From positions 4,498,314 to 4,562,313 of the forward strand of contig NC_072452.1 of assembly GCF_027596085.1 (NCBI RefSeq): DNA of 64,000 nucleotides, in the 5' to 3' direction. Below, piece after piece: positions 1 through 12,521 of this stretch. The notes beneath the pieces were generated by a model, which worked only from the letters and a program-made list of their open reading frames with translations, ran no database searches and was not told the DNA's origin. This DNA comes from Anoplopoma fimbria (Eukaryota > Chordata > Actinopteri > Perciformes > Anoplopomatidae). The translations under genes were made by a program, and so were the position numbers. The number at the start of each line of letters is the position of its first letter. Positions within the stretch are counted from its first letter, which is position 1.

Positions 1-36
1 TTACGGAAGATGGATGGATGGATGGATGGATGGATG
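1..36. repeat. (GGAT)n tetranucleotide microsatellite
   Basis: About seven GGAT/ATGG units at the left edge of the window, in the same + orientation as the array at 31587-31637. Confidence 0.9.
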
Positions 37-199
37 TCAATAATTAATCGTCAATGAGAATTTTCACAGATAAGTGCTGTCAGTTAAACAGTTAAAATAA
101 GTATTTAAAAAACAACAAAAAACAAAGCTGAGCGAAACTCAGAATCATGGCTGTTCAGGAGAAAAGCTGGTCCACCTTAACAAGTAAGTCCAACTTTAA

Positions 200-275
200 A
201 TCAGCCCGCCTAAAGTGAACCTGAACTGGAGTTTTTACTAACTGGGCTGAACCCCTTCAGCAGGTGGCGAGAGAG
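200..275 (+). repeat. Dispersed repeat, copy 1 (cagccc/gaacctgaa type)
   Basis: Roughly 75 bp that align with 7417-7500: both carry CAGCCCRCC, a GTGARCCTGARC block, a GGAGTTxTT block, GGGCT(A/G)AACCCCTTC and CAGCAGGYGG. The shared order of short blocks indicates two diverged copies of one interspersed element. I cannot name the family. Confidence 0.5.
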
Positions 276-519
276 ACATGGGAATTTAAGTTTAGGTCTT
301 GAGGAGATGTAATATTAATTAATCCTGACAAATAAACAGTTCACACACTGCACTGCTACATTCACAGTTATAATGTCACTGATAGCTCCATATTCACTGT
401 CAAACACGCTCTTTCTTGCAATACAGTGGCATGGATTAATTGATTCTTTTTTACCTTTTTAAAAAAACTCAAAGGATTAAGACTAAGGTAAAGACGAAGG
501 TAAATGGCATCTTTGTTGG

Positions 520-992
520 TTTAGTTAGTTTCCTGTTTTATGTTGAAGTTCCCTGCCTCTTGTGTCCTGTGGTGGTTTGACTTCTGTGTTTTCTGTGGAT
601 CACCTGTGTTGTATTGGTCTCGTCTGCCTCGCTCTGCTCCCTTTGTGTTTCTTCCACCCATCAGCTGTCAGCCCGCCCTCATGTCTGCCCACCTGTGTCT
701 TGATGTCTGATTTGTTTCGTATGTATTTTTAGTCCTGTCTTTTGTATGTTAGTTGTCTGTTCATTTTTCTGTTTGTATCCCTCGTACAGTTGTCTGATTT
801 ATCTTATACTGTTTCGAGTCAATCAGCCCGTTCTGTTTTTCTTGGATTTTATAGTTACTCACTTTTGGACTAACCTGCCTTGTAAGTTTTGTTAAGGACA
901 TTTATTTATTAAAATCACAGTATAAAATCCCTCTGATCCCCGTGTCTGTCTGTTTGGGTCCCTCCCCTGTGGTCTGTTTGCCAAGCCGTGAC
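520..992 (+). mobile_element. Possible LTR-retrotransposon LTR remnant
   Basis: A T/G-rich stretch ending in ccccgtgtctgtctg...gccgtgaca at about 993, followed directly by TTTGGTGAGG. A terminal GTGACA followed by a TTTGGTGA-like primer-binding site is what I associate with fish Gypsy-type LTRs. A TTATTAAAA signal lies near 908. The left boundary was not resolved and no gag/pol coding follows. It could instead be another kind of retroelement tail. Confidence 0.3.
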
Positions 993-1097
993 AATATTTG
1001 GTGAGGCCACTTTAAGACAACCCCACCAACCCTTTACCCCTAAATCAAAAAGGACAAATTCTGTGTTACTATTGTCGTATCTTTCATGCGACAGTGC

Positions 1098-1441
1098 TGT
1101 TGAAGTGATGAGGAAGGATGCTCCCGGACACTGTTCTTGCTGGTATAATGAAGTTTATTACACACAAGCAACACATGTCATAAATCTAAAAGCGCCCGGA
1201 GGTCTCGAGTCGAATCTGTGAGTTCCCTACTTTTCGAGCTCTTACACCTCCTTATATAGGGTGCATGTTATTCACATTTGGGCTGAAGTCAAGACCTTGT
1301 ATGGGGCTCCGATATTCTTGTACATGTTATTCACATTTGGGCTGAAGTCAAGACCTTGTATGGGGCTCCGATATTCTTATACATTTGCCCTTTGGCCCTC
1401 CATTTGCCCTTTGGCCCCTTCGGCCCCTGGTATCCCGCACA
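1098..1441 (-). mobile_element. Candidate solo LTR (minus strand)
   Basis: Read on the minus strand, this segment begins TGTGCGGG and ends CAACA. It has a CCTATATAAGG TATA box (plus-strand 1252-1261), an AATAAA polyadenylation signal about 95 bp further on (plus-strand TTTATT at 1154-1159), and a 59-bp direct duplication upstream of the TATA box where LTR enhancers usually sit. Flanking pentamers AGTGC (1093-1097) and ACTGC (1442-1446) match at four of five positions, consistent with an aged target-site duplication. No internal coding region adjoins it. The assignment is structural only. Confidence 0.38.
1264..1381. repeat. 59-bp tandem duplication
   Basis: The unit starting CATGTTATTCACATTTGGGC occurs twice in tandem (from 1264 and from 1323) with near identity. 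It lies inside the candidate solo LTR. Confidence 0.9.
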
Positions 1442-2265
1442 ACTGCTTCCTATATATCATATAAGACAAGAGCACTGGGGGCCTTTATTGGATTGTACAA
1501 GGCCTGAAAATATACCACACTATTGTAGAAAATACACAACTTTCCAACTTCAATAAACAGAAGACTAAGCTAATAATCTTCTGAAGCAATTAGCATGCTT
1601 TAGAAACACTACAGAAACACTACAGAATCAACAAATAACACTATAAAACTGAATATGTTCATTTTGTTGGCATATAAATCCACTGCCATTTAATTCTCCT
1701 CAAAACCTTGTTTGCTAGATTAAAGATCCAAACTGTTTCCACCATTTTTTACATCTATTTTAAAGATCAGAATAACAGAGAAGGCGAGGAACAATTTTAT
1801 TCTCAACATTTCTATGAGCACTTTTTCACTTTACTTTTGGGATAAAACTGAACCAGCCTATAAAAAAAATGTATTCTCATATACCCTCTGTATATTTCGG
1901 TTTGTGACTCCGTTTCAATGTGTTCTGCCCCTCAAAATAACCTCTCTGTACTTTTTCCACACTCTGAAACTTTGCCATTTCTCCGAGCTTATTTTCACTC
2001 GGCCCGTTTGGGAGCATCCATATGCAAATAGAGCTGAGGGGAATGATATATCTGGCCGCGCTAACACCTCGCCCACACATTTAATATGACTACAGACGCA
2101 CGCAGCTGTCCTCTCACGGCAGTGCTCGCACACGTATACACTCACCTACACAGATTAATGCACGAGTGCCAGCAGAAGCAGCCATGAATGAATTATTGGG
2201 AGTTTGCTTTGGTTATGACCTGCAGCTACATATGGCCGCGTTGCTCTAATGTGTGTGTACATGTG

Positions 2266-3064
<799 letters not shown>

Positions 3065-3142
3065 GATACAACATTAAATCCATCCTGCCTCTGTATGACT
3101 TAATGCATATTGCTAAATCTATAAATGTAACCAATTAAGCGC

Positions 3143-3162
3143 ACGGACGTAAATCCGTGCCA
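3143..3162. repeat. Short perfect inverted repeat
   Basis: GCACGGA and TCCGTGC separated by six bases form a hairpin-capable palindrome. A related TCCGTG...CCGTGC pair lies near 3722-3745, on the far side of the F1 copy, so these may be the eroded ends of one element. Confidence 0.45.
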
Positions 3163-3299
3163 CAAACTCACGCAAATGAAATCTTTAAATCTCCGGATGT
3201 GACTTAACTAAACACAAATTACACTCGACACATTTTTACAGAGTGCTTGAACATGTGTACTGCGATGCACAGCTGTAACCACGGTAACCATCCACGGCT

Positions 3300-3500
3300 A
3301 GCATCAAACGTCAAAGTTCATATGATTTCCTATAAAAAAGTAACTTTTTTTTGCGTTTTCCTAAGAAATCCAGCAACACGTGTCAATTTCCACTCAATAT
3401 ATGCATACCGTCTTTTACAAATAAACTTCCGTCTCCACAGGAAACAACTCAGTTGGGGTTTAGGCAACAAAACTACTTGGTTAGGTTTGAGGTAAGAACG
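3300..3500 (-). repeat. Dispersed repeat family F1, copy 1 (minus)
   Basis: On the minus strand this reads CCTAACCAAGTAG...TTGCCTAAACC...GTTGTTTCCTGTGGAGACGG, then GTGGAAATTGACAC and GTTGCTGG. The same block order occurs at 51005-51170, 52690-52905 and 63055-63200. It is an interspersed repeat probably derived from a DNA transposon; I cannot name the family. Confidence 0.6.
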
Positions 3501-4998
3501 TCATTTAGGTTTTAAATAAGTGCCGTTACCTGGGTCGGAAGTTACGCGACACATAGATCTAGAATAAAATAAATAAATAAACGAGATAGATGGACATTGA
3601 CAAAAAAATCTGACCATTAAGTAATAGCTAATTTGGTTATATTGATTTTTGCTTCTTGCAGCAGGCCCTAACTTCAGCTCCACCATTTTAGTTTCCTGTC
3701 AAGTTGTGTAAATTACAGGCTTCCGTGTAAAAAAGTAATCCGTGCAACATCTGTGTCGAGCTGCTTTGGGATGCTAACGGTCCCTGTTCACATTGTACTG
3801 ACAATAATCACCTGGATTCATTTTGCTATTGAAAAAGTTATTAGAATCACCTTTTTCATACTGTTTTTAAACCGATTTTTCGTTACATTTATCTTCCATT
3901 GTGTCAGTGGAGTGTCAGGGAATTTTTTTTGTTCAGACTTTGATCTGTTCATATGGAAATAACAAATCTGTATTTACACCCCTCACCGCAGTATTGCGTA
4001 ATAAACAACCCCAGTAGGAAAACCATAAAGATGTGAGGCTGAGGAGGTATATTTTGGGTAGATGACAGATCCAGAGGCTTTACTGCTGCAGGGTAGCGGG
4101 GCTGTTATTCATGGGGAAGGCCTTGAGGCATGTGACTGAAGGCTTGAGTTAAAAGGGAGCGCATCTATCTGAGCCTCAGACCACAAGGGGAGAAAGAAAA
4201 GAAGACAGAGGACCAAAGGACAGAGAGAGAAGAGAAGCAGCGGTGGGGGGGGGAGTCCATTTGGGAGAGCTCCTTGTCACTTTCCCGTCCTGACCTCTAC
4301 GTCTCACCAGCTCCTACTTGTCTTCCATCTACAACTTGTTTTCTGTTCGTTACGGTTGACCGCCCCCCCCCCCCCCCGCCTCCTCCCCCACCCCGACATT
4401 GCAGCCCTTCCTCTCTTATCCTCTCTCTCTCTCTCCATTTGGCCTCGACCTCCTCTTCTTTCTTAATTTCTCTGAATCTCAGGGCCAATACATAAATGAC
4501 AAAAAGCAAAACTGTTTTGTGAAATTAATAAATTAAAACTGATTTTTTTTTTTTTTTAATGAATCAATTTAAGATGTTCAATTACAATTACTAAACTTGC
4601 TTTTTTTTATCAGTCCCACTCCCTTCAATTATGCCTTTGAAATATACGGTGCATAAGTGCAAGATTTTATATCTCTTTTAATTTTATACTCAGTTTCCCC
4701 TTTAACATGCACACAAAAACACACATTTTATCAAATTTAATTCAATATGTTTTTTTCCTTCGAGGTGAACAATATTGCCGAAGACACTCTCCCTGAAAAG
4801 CGAGTTTTCTTTATAAAGAAAAGTGTATAAAGTGTTATAAAAGTGTTTTTGATGATTGTTCATTTTTTGCTTCCCAACCTATTTAAGTTCCTCCCCCCTG
4901 CAGTGGAGTTGTAATGGTGTCTGTCCACTGTATAATGATCGATATGCCTCATATTTATTACCACATACTCAATATGTGTCTCTTTTTTCTCCTCACAG

Positions 4999-5168
4999 TG
5001 GACGGATGCTTGGACTGGTCAGTGGATCTGAAGGAGTACCACGTCCTGGCCGATGAGCCGGTTCGGGTGAAATGTGCCTTGTTCTACAGCTACATCCGAA
5101 CCAACTACACCATGGCAACCAACGCCAAGCTGCGCCTCATCTGGTACAAGAACAAAGGAGATGCTGAG
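4999..5168 (+). CDS. il1rapl2: il1rapl2 exon: start of Ig domain 1
   Basis: This exon encodes the N-terminal part of the mature ectodomain of an IL-1-receptor accessory protein-like protein, a postsynaptic single-pass adhesion receptor. The family signature DGCxDWSVDLK is followed by EPVRVKCALFYSYIRTNYT, with the Ig cysteine in VKC, and by LRLIWYKNKGD with the Ig tryptophan. RVKCALFYSYI, LRL and KNKGD match IL1RAPL2 better than IL1RAPL1. In IL1RAPL1 the Trp of the DWS motif (residue 34) is known to contact PTP-delta; it is conserved here. An N-glycosylation sequon (NYT) is present. The acceptor is CAG at 4996-4998 and the donor is GT at 5169. The exon has 170 bases: two bases of a split codon plus 56 codons, ending on a whole GAG codon (next intron phase 0). 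By analogy with human IL1RAPL genes it is probably exon 3. Confidence 0.93.
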
Positions 5169-6464
5169 GTAGGACCACCTGGTATAAAAGACCATGAGAT
5201 AGGAGGGTATGGAAGTCCAACACGGGAAATCATAAAGTGAAAATAATTAAGATTCAAATATATTTGTCTGATGTCCTGCTTACATTTTTAGATTGTTTTA
5301 TTTAAATCGTTAAAAAGTCATAACTATTTAATAAATAATATCAATACAAAGCCAGGAAATTTCAGTAACTCAGGGATTCATAAAATGTTTTTACTGGAAG
5401 AATATAAAAAATATGAACTAACTGGATGTTTAGCAATCTTCCTGGACGCTTTGCACTGACAGACAAAATAAACATTTAAAACACACGTCAGGCTGAAATA
5501 TCAAAAAAAAAAATGATTTGTTCTGACGGTGAAAAGTCTCCTCCATTAAAGTCGATACAGAATATAAAATCCATAAGAATGGCGGAGGAATTCTTCTTCA
5601 ATCAGATATTAAAGTGTTGCTCAGCAGCAGTGCGGTCTGGTGCTGCCACTAGTGGTCGGTGACTATATTGCAGAAATATAACTGTTTAGTTTAATGGAAG
5701 TATGTTCAATGTTTTACCTACATTTTCAAGTGAAGATTCGGGCTTTCATGATTTCAGCTCATAACAAAGGAAGACTGGGTTTTTCAATTAAAGAATGTAG
5801 TGCTTTTTTTTACGGAACCTGTCTGGGTCAACTATTAGAACCAGTGAGCAGGATACGTGTTACCATAGGCTTTACTGGAAATGTATTAATTGAATTAAAT
5901 GAATTATGTTTTTATTTATTTGCCATTTATGTCCCAAATCCATTCTACAAACCAATTCTAAACAGGTGTCGATGTGTTCACACTGAAACAGGACACTTAA
6001 AGCAGTCAGTATGAACTCTACAAAAAAAAGAAAGATGTATGGAGTGTGAAAGTGTGAAGAAACTCTCTTTACTTTCTTTGGGCATGCTTGTGTTTGAGTA
6101 ATAGCCAATACACAGAAGCTAGAGGGACTGATAAATCATACCGTGGTCTCATGTGGTACAATAAAACTCTGTTATCCTCTTCCCAGCAGTGTGGATTATA
6201 TCTGAATGCTAAAACAGGATTTAGCTGGATCACATGTAGACCTGATGATACATGTAATATGCATCTCCACTATATATATCGAAACTTAATCCTATGGGTA
6301 GCATTTTTATGTTATACGTCTATGGGTGCAATGGTATGCCTTTCTGATGGATGTCATTGTAATTCTATTGCTTACGTAGAGCTGGACTTTATGTCTCTCA
6401 TATCTAAATGACAGTTATTGTTTGGTTATTGCTCTAACATTGTGTTTTGTATCTTGTTCTTTAG
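5169..6464 (+). other. il1rapl2: il1rapl2 intron (1.3 kb) inside Ig1
   Basis: A phase-0 intron beginning GTAGGA and ending in a T-rich tract plus TTTAG. The sequence is AT-rich with several small frames that show no conserved motifs. I see no repeat family or RNA gene that I can name here. Confidence 0.85.
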
Positions 6465-6568
6465 GAGCCTATCATCTTCTCGGGTCACAGGCTGAGTAAA
6501 GAAGACGACTCCATCTGGTTCAGATCTGCTGAAATGGAAGACAATGGGTTCTACACCTGCGTACTAAG
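6465..6568 (+). CDS. il1rapl2: il1rapl2 exon: end of Ig domain 1
   Basis: The exon opens with EEPIIFS-type sequence (the first E comes from the previous exon) and continues [13 protein letters not shown], then the Ig consensus [10 protein letters not shown] with the second Ig cysteine. EPIIFS, SAE and GFYTCVL favour IL1RAPL2 over IL1RAPL1. It has 104 bases: 34 codons plus the first two bases of an Arg codon (AG), completed by the G that opens the next exon more than 24 kb away. The acceptor is TTTAG at 6460-6464 and the donor is GT at 6569. The joined frame is open and matches the family without gaps, which supports both boundaries. Confidence 0.93.
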
Positions 6569-6887
6569 GTACCTTCACACACATCTTAGTAAAATAACTT
6601 GACTATCTCATGACTCCACCCTAAAATGATTTAAAAAGTTTTATTTAACAGCCTAGATTATACCAAAAAGCACAATTTAGGGTCATATCTGCTTCAGCAT
6701 TGTTGATAACTCTTTGTGAACATAGCTCTACTCCCCACATGGGAGCTAGGTCAAAGTATACTGAGTGAAAACACCAACTTTATTTTGAAGTTTTACTTCC
6801 AGCAACAGCACATTTGCTGCTTAAGACTAAATAAATACTGCGAGGGTTTCACCAGCGTGCAAACAAAATATTTTTGGCCCCGACTCT

Positions 6888-6984
6888 GACACGGAGCGGT
6901 GCTCTCCGAGTCGTCTCGGCATCGTGGATTTCACCACATGGGAACGACCGCGGAATATATTTCTGACTCCGAGTGCTCCGTCTG
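6888..6984. repeat. GC-rich fold-back inverted repeat
   Basis: ACGGAGCGGTGCTCTCCGAGTC (6891-6912, given here as two pieces ACGGAGCGGTGC and TCTCCGAGTC) pairs imperfectly with GACTCCGAGTGCTCCGTC (6965-6982). The block is CpG-rich inside AT-rich intron. A short MITE or fold-back element is one reading. Confidence 0.45.
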
Positions 6985-7416
6985 CACTCAGGTGGTTCAT
7001 TTACACTGTTGTTGGCAAATAGCAGCGCTGTGTTTTAGTTGTTTGAATGAATTCATGTGGGTTTTTATTTGAAAAATGCTCAGTATCCATTGTGAGAGAA
7101 AAGAAAAACAACCCTCGCCTCCTCAATACTTCAAAACACAGATAAGTGGTATTTAAAATATTATGTATTTCATCAACATTCTTCATATAATCACCACACA
7201 TATTTACTCTGTATTTGGATTCCCTAATATACAGATTAGTTAGTATGTAGCACATTAGGAGATAAAGCACCTGAGGAGTTTATCTTCAAAAACTGTTTTG
7301 TCATTACAACAGATGTTATTCATGAACCGTTAAACCAAGTATACAAATTTGCACCAATTAATGCAATCAGTTATGCAGTAATAAAAAAAATCTATAAGTG
7401 AGTAGTCACTTAAAGG

Positions 7417-7500
7417 TCAGCCCACCTTAAGTGAGCCTGAGCCGGAGTTGTTGCTCACATCAGGGCTAACCCCCTTCTCTGAAATCAGCAGGCGGTCAGC
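7417..7500 (+). repeat. Dispersed repeat, copy 2 (cagccc/gagcctgag type)
   Basis: The diverged partner of 200-275 (same block order). It is followed by a 15-base A run near 7560. Confidence 0.5.
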
Positions 7501-7742
7501 TGATCGGTCCATGAGGGTCGGCTGTCGTTTGGGTGCGGCCCACAGAGGCAGGGGAGAGCAAAAAAAAAAAAAAATCATAATTTTGCATCATGACTTCATT
7601 GCATTTGTTGAGGTCTGTTCCCTGAATATTAAGACATTTCTTCTCTGTCTAGGTTTTGCAGGTGTGGGTGTGCACATTTTTGTCCTGCTCTGTGGAATGC
7701 TGCCAGTTTAGTAAATTGAATATTTACAATATGGTGTGTGTT

Positions 7743-8064
<322 letters not shown>

Positions 8065-8724
8065 TGTGTGTGTGCATAATGAACTGAATTAAAATATCCC
8101 CTCTGCAAAGTACATATTAATATATTTTTCAGCCAATATCCAAAGGGACGAGTTCATATCCCTGCTTATTTTCTTTCCAGTAACACTGTATGATATTTGT
8201 TATTTCAATGTAATGAATAACCTTAAAGGTAATCTCCCTTTTTCCCAATTTGGCTTTTTAATTTGAGGTTAATCTATATTAAAATTAAAATGAATTTCGA
8301 GCTATATGTGTTTGCCTTCATATTTTGTGCCGAAATCCACATTTCCAGAATCTCTACAACGAAAGATATCAAAGTCAGCATGAGACAATAATGCAATTAG
8401 AGAAAAATGCAGAGATGTGGCTGAATTCCTTCATATAAAAGACTCAGTTAGGACTGCAATGGCCTGGACTATTGTTTCTAAAAACCCTCAGGCTGCGGGA
8501 TTCCTAAATTCATCCTCCACCATTTCATATAGTTTTGCTTTGCTTGTGTGATTTTGTAGCAACATTGGACTACAAACTGCACTTTGTTGCTGCGCAATAA
8601 CAACGAATGGAACCCTGATGTACTCTGCTTCCTGCTGTAAAGGATTTCACCTCTTGAGAAATGTTATTTAATATTCATCAAAAATAACATCAAAACGACT
8701 CGAGATCCACTTAGTACATTTTTC

Positions 8725-8955
8725 AGCCACATCTAACAGCCTCCATCAGCGCGTGTAGTTTTGTCAGTTGTCATGGAGATGGATCAGATGTCGTTATTTT
8801 GCCGTAAAAAAAAAGTACGGAACTCAAGTCACATGATAACAGGTGATTTTATTTGGGACAAAATGTAAGTCAATGCATAGTAAAAATATGTGATGACAAC
8901 TGAGCTATCTCCATGACAACGGCTGATTAAGGCCATGAGATGTGGTCAGTGGAAA
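8725..8955. mobile_element. MITE-like element with terminal inverted repeats
   Basis: The left arm runs CCACATCTAACAGCC...CATCAG...TTGTCATGGAGATGG (about 8728-8783). The right arm, reverse-complemented from about 8906-8948, runs CCACATCTCATGGCC...AATCAG...TTGTCATGGAGATAG. The arms are long, similar and inverted around about 120 bp with no coding potential. This is the architecture of a non-autonomous DNA transposon; superfamily not determined and no clear target-site duplication seen. Confidence 0.5.
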
Positions 8956-9209
8956 CTTATTCTTCAACCAAAGACGATTGAAGTGATTTTTCGGTCTTTA
9001 TTTCACTCTTTCAATCTTCTGACTTTGAAACTCTAGGATCTTTAACTTAAGTTGCATTAGAGGAACAACTAGATTCAGTCCGTCTCCGTCCTCTGCATAC
9101 CTTCACCTCCACCTTCTCAGTCCATTCATCTCAGCTGCCCTTCTTCTTCTTCACCTCCATCTCCTGTTTTCCATTTTCAGCTCCTTGCTCCTGTTCCATC
9201 TTCCTACAT

Positions 9210-9214
<5 letters not shown>

Positions 9215-9254
<40 letters not shown>

Positions 9255-9493
9255 CTCTTGTTTTCCTCCCGTCTGCACCCGATTGTCTTTAGCTCCCCTC
9301 ATCGCTCTCCCTCTCATCGCCTCGTCCTCCCCCTCCTCTGCCTCTCCCTCCCACATCCTTTTTTTCCTGCCAGAGCTTGACAGCTTTCCTCCTTAATAAG
9401 CTCTCTCCCTCTCTCTTTCTGTCTCCCCCTCGCTCGCTCAGCATGACAACCTAATTAGGGCTTGGTGTCTGTCATTGTCTCAGGGTCTCTTAT

Positions 9494-9530
<37 letters not shown>
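9215..9530. repeat. (TC)n tract and short (CA)n array
   Basis: (TC)n at about 9215-9250, a pyrimidine-rich stretch to about 9430, and (CA)n at about 9497-9529. The intervening TGACAACCTAATTAGGGCTT block stands out as non-repetitive. Confidence 0.85.
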
Positions 9531-9531
<1 letters not shown>

Positions 9532-12020
9532 CTTATCCTAGCAGGGAGCTACAAACTGTATCATATTATATCACTATGAGGTTGTATCTAGGATGTCATC
9601 GTGCACAGAGAAAGGGAGAATATGCTTTAAAATGCGTTTAATGCCCTCGATCTGAGGTATATTATTGTTTCTCTGATAAAGAAACCTGCATATGTTGCCC
9701 TTTATAAAGCCACCTTTTCACCTGTGTTCACCTGACACTCAGTTCTGACGGACATCAGGTGAAGTCATGTTGGTGCCTGAGCCACTAGAAACATCACATT
9801 AATCTCATTTGCAGCCATTGCCTGCCACAGATGGATAAAACGAGTGCAGCCTTTGATAGAAACGTAACCATGTGTGCTTACTCCACTTATCTCCATATAT
9901 GCTGCCAAGGTTCAGCCATTATTCTTCTCCCTAATACGTCAGCTCTCCAGGAATCGGTGTGGGGTTTCACCTTCACACTCGTGCTGCATACACAGCGTGC
10001 AAATCACTACAAATGGTTTGCCTTGCTAACAGTCTGCAACAGTGAATATTAGAGACAAGGTAAAGAATAGACACAACCGATATACTGGACGGTGAAACAA
10101 CAGGATGAGCAGAGAAGGCTGTCGTCTTAAATCTGCCTGGTTGTATCACTATTTCACTACATAATAGTGATGTCTTTGTGGGATGCTTGTAGCGGGTAGA
10201 AAACCAAAAACCCAAATGACTGATAGCTTATGTGGACAGCAGGAAGTTGTCTTTGTGCCATAAACTGCACACCTTGTAAAGTAGCTCAGAGCTTATAATT
10301 AGCTATTAGCACAGTCCTGGATTTAATTAGGCGGTGGATAGTATCACAGAAGAAACTGGTGAGAAAGAGATGCCTCTTTAAAAGGGAAGACAGCTCTCGC
10401 TGTAACCAAGTGTTTGTGGCTTTTTAATGAATATTGCAACAGTTTGTCAAACTCTCACAATCACCTCGGGATTGGTCTGAAGTGCGTGTTTAGAGTTTCT
10501 GTTTGGAACTCGCTGTAGCAAAGCAGAATGATGGCTTTTGGATTGGGAGCACATTATGTTGGTAATTTTACAATTAAAAAGGATAAAAAAAAAAATCATT
10601 AAGTGTGGCTGATTAAAATTAAAATAAAGTTTATGTTGCGCTGCAATCCATGGTTTTCCACATAACCTCATACAACTGTTTGTATGATATCTTATGACTC
10701 CCACCAACAAAAAGTAGGCTTTTCAGATGTTTCATACCACATCACTTGCTCTGTAGTGGATGCATTTAATTTGTGTGCCATGTCCATGTACACGAAACCA
10801 ATAGATAGTCACAGAAGGCTTTTTCACAGCCTGACATGATACTGGGCTGTGCAATTTCCTTTGGGCCGTTTGCCACACTTTCCTTAGTGTGTGCAGCCTT
10901 TGTGGCTTGTTACAACTTGTAAATTAGTAAGCGTCACATTCCCAAGTGTTTTATGGAAGCTACGGCCCAAACACACAGTAGCACTAATAGAATGAGGTAT
11001 TTAAAAAAGGTTTTTGATTGACGGAACGTTTGGTGATAGCCCGGTTTATAGAAGGAGAACTCTTAACTCTCTGCCAATGCTGGCTAACACAGAGTTATAT
11101 AGTCATTTTCCAATGAGAAGCAAATGCTATGAAAGAAAACTCAATGTCAGAAGAAGAATCAGAAATATGTTTAAGTATACATTTGAACTCTGTGAGCCCA
11201 AGGCAAAATGATTCCCATTCACAGGCAGCATTGGTCCTTTTCATGACCTTTACATAGAGGCCCAGACCTCTTTAATTCATGCAGTATGCTCTGGGCCTGC
11301 CCCGAGCTCAGTAGCTGCTGGCATAGATGTATCCTATGTTCTCTGAGGTCACCGACAACCCCTGAAGCACTCAGACATTCCGACTTCCCTTTGTTGCAAC
11401 CAAGAATATGAATCTAAAGACAATCATGATCTGCTGGTGGATTCAAGCATTGTTGAGCGCTGTCCAAAAACATCACAAACATTTTTTGCAATTTACATAT
11501 TTCTGGTTTCTAATAATGTGTAGACTAGCTTCAGTCCTTTGAGACACTGCCCACATGAAGAAGAGACAATCAACCATTTAGAGGTTCGTCAGCAGGATTA
11601 CGAATGGACAAATCGTCTTTTTAGATAATAGGCTACCGAGCTACAACCCTGAAAAATAGTAACAGAAGAAGGATAGGGGTATTTGTAAGTCAACTTACAG
11701 AAATAGCAAGTCCAAAATCTGCAAATTTCTTAGATCGTTAAAAAAAAAAAGAAAAAAAAAGGTTACTGTTCCCAGGATCATCTACTGCAGCTTCAACTTC
11801 CACCGAAAAATGATCTTGTTAGTTTCATGGTTTAGCCGTTTATTTAAACCAGTTTTGGTTTACTTTTACCACGCTCATACTGTTCATTTTAAAATTTAGT
11901 AGCTAAAGAGCCAAAAGAGAGTGAAATCCAGAAACATGACTCCAAAACAACACTAATGTATCATTTTAAATAAGTACCTTTTACAAAAAGGTGATTATAT
12001 GTCATATGTTATTAGTTATG

Positions 12021-12441
12021 GACCTGGTAAGCAGTAGCACCGTCCATTCACAATCTCTCTCTCTCTCTCTCTCTCCCTTTGTTTCCTTTGATCTCTGTTA
12101 TTTTCATAAAAAGGCATAAAGTAAAAAAAAAGCCCAGGAGCCATTTCAAAAACTCAATAATCTTAATTGAATATTCGATCAGGGGGACCAGGGTCTAAAT
12201 TCGGTTCCTCAGCCACTTGTTCCAATAAGTCCCTTCCCTTGTAGTAGTACAACGAATGTTTCTCATTGGTCCAACATAAACCGTGTGTTTACTACATCTT
12301 TTGTAAATTCACACAATAAGCAAACACTTAGTGCGGATGTCACAAGAACTGATACTTTGGTTACCAAGCTGATGCCAAATTTATGAAAACGTGACCTTAG
12401 AAAAACGTCTTTCTACTGTACTGTAGGTCAGGGTTTGACAC
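12021..12441 (+). repeat. 420-bp direct duplication, copy 1
   Basis: The segment from GACCTGGTAAGCAGTAGCAC to GGTCAGGGTTTGACAC is repeated almost identically at 14162-14581. The differences seen are a few substitutions and the length of the (CT)n and A runs. It is flanked by a 19-bp direct repeat CATATGTTATTAGTTATGG at 12003-12021 and 12441-12459, which copy 2 lacks. Confidence 0.92.
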
Positions 12442-12521
12442 ATATGTTATTAGTTATGGTTAACAGTTATAAGTTCAGGGTTTGACACATATGTTATTAG
12501 TTATGGTTAACAGTTATAAGT
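12428..12521. repeat. 47-bp tandem duplication
   Basis: The unit beginning TCAGGGTTTGACACATATG occurs from 12428 and again from 12475. It spans the right edge of the 420-bp duplicated block, so it arose after that block was in place. Confidence 0.9.
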
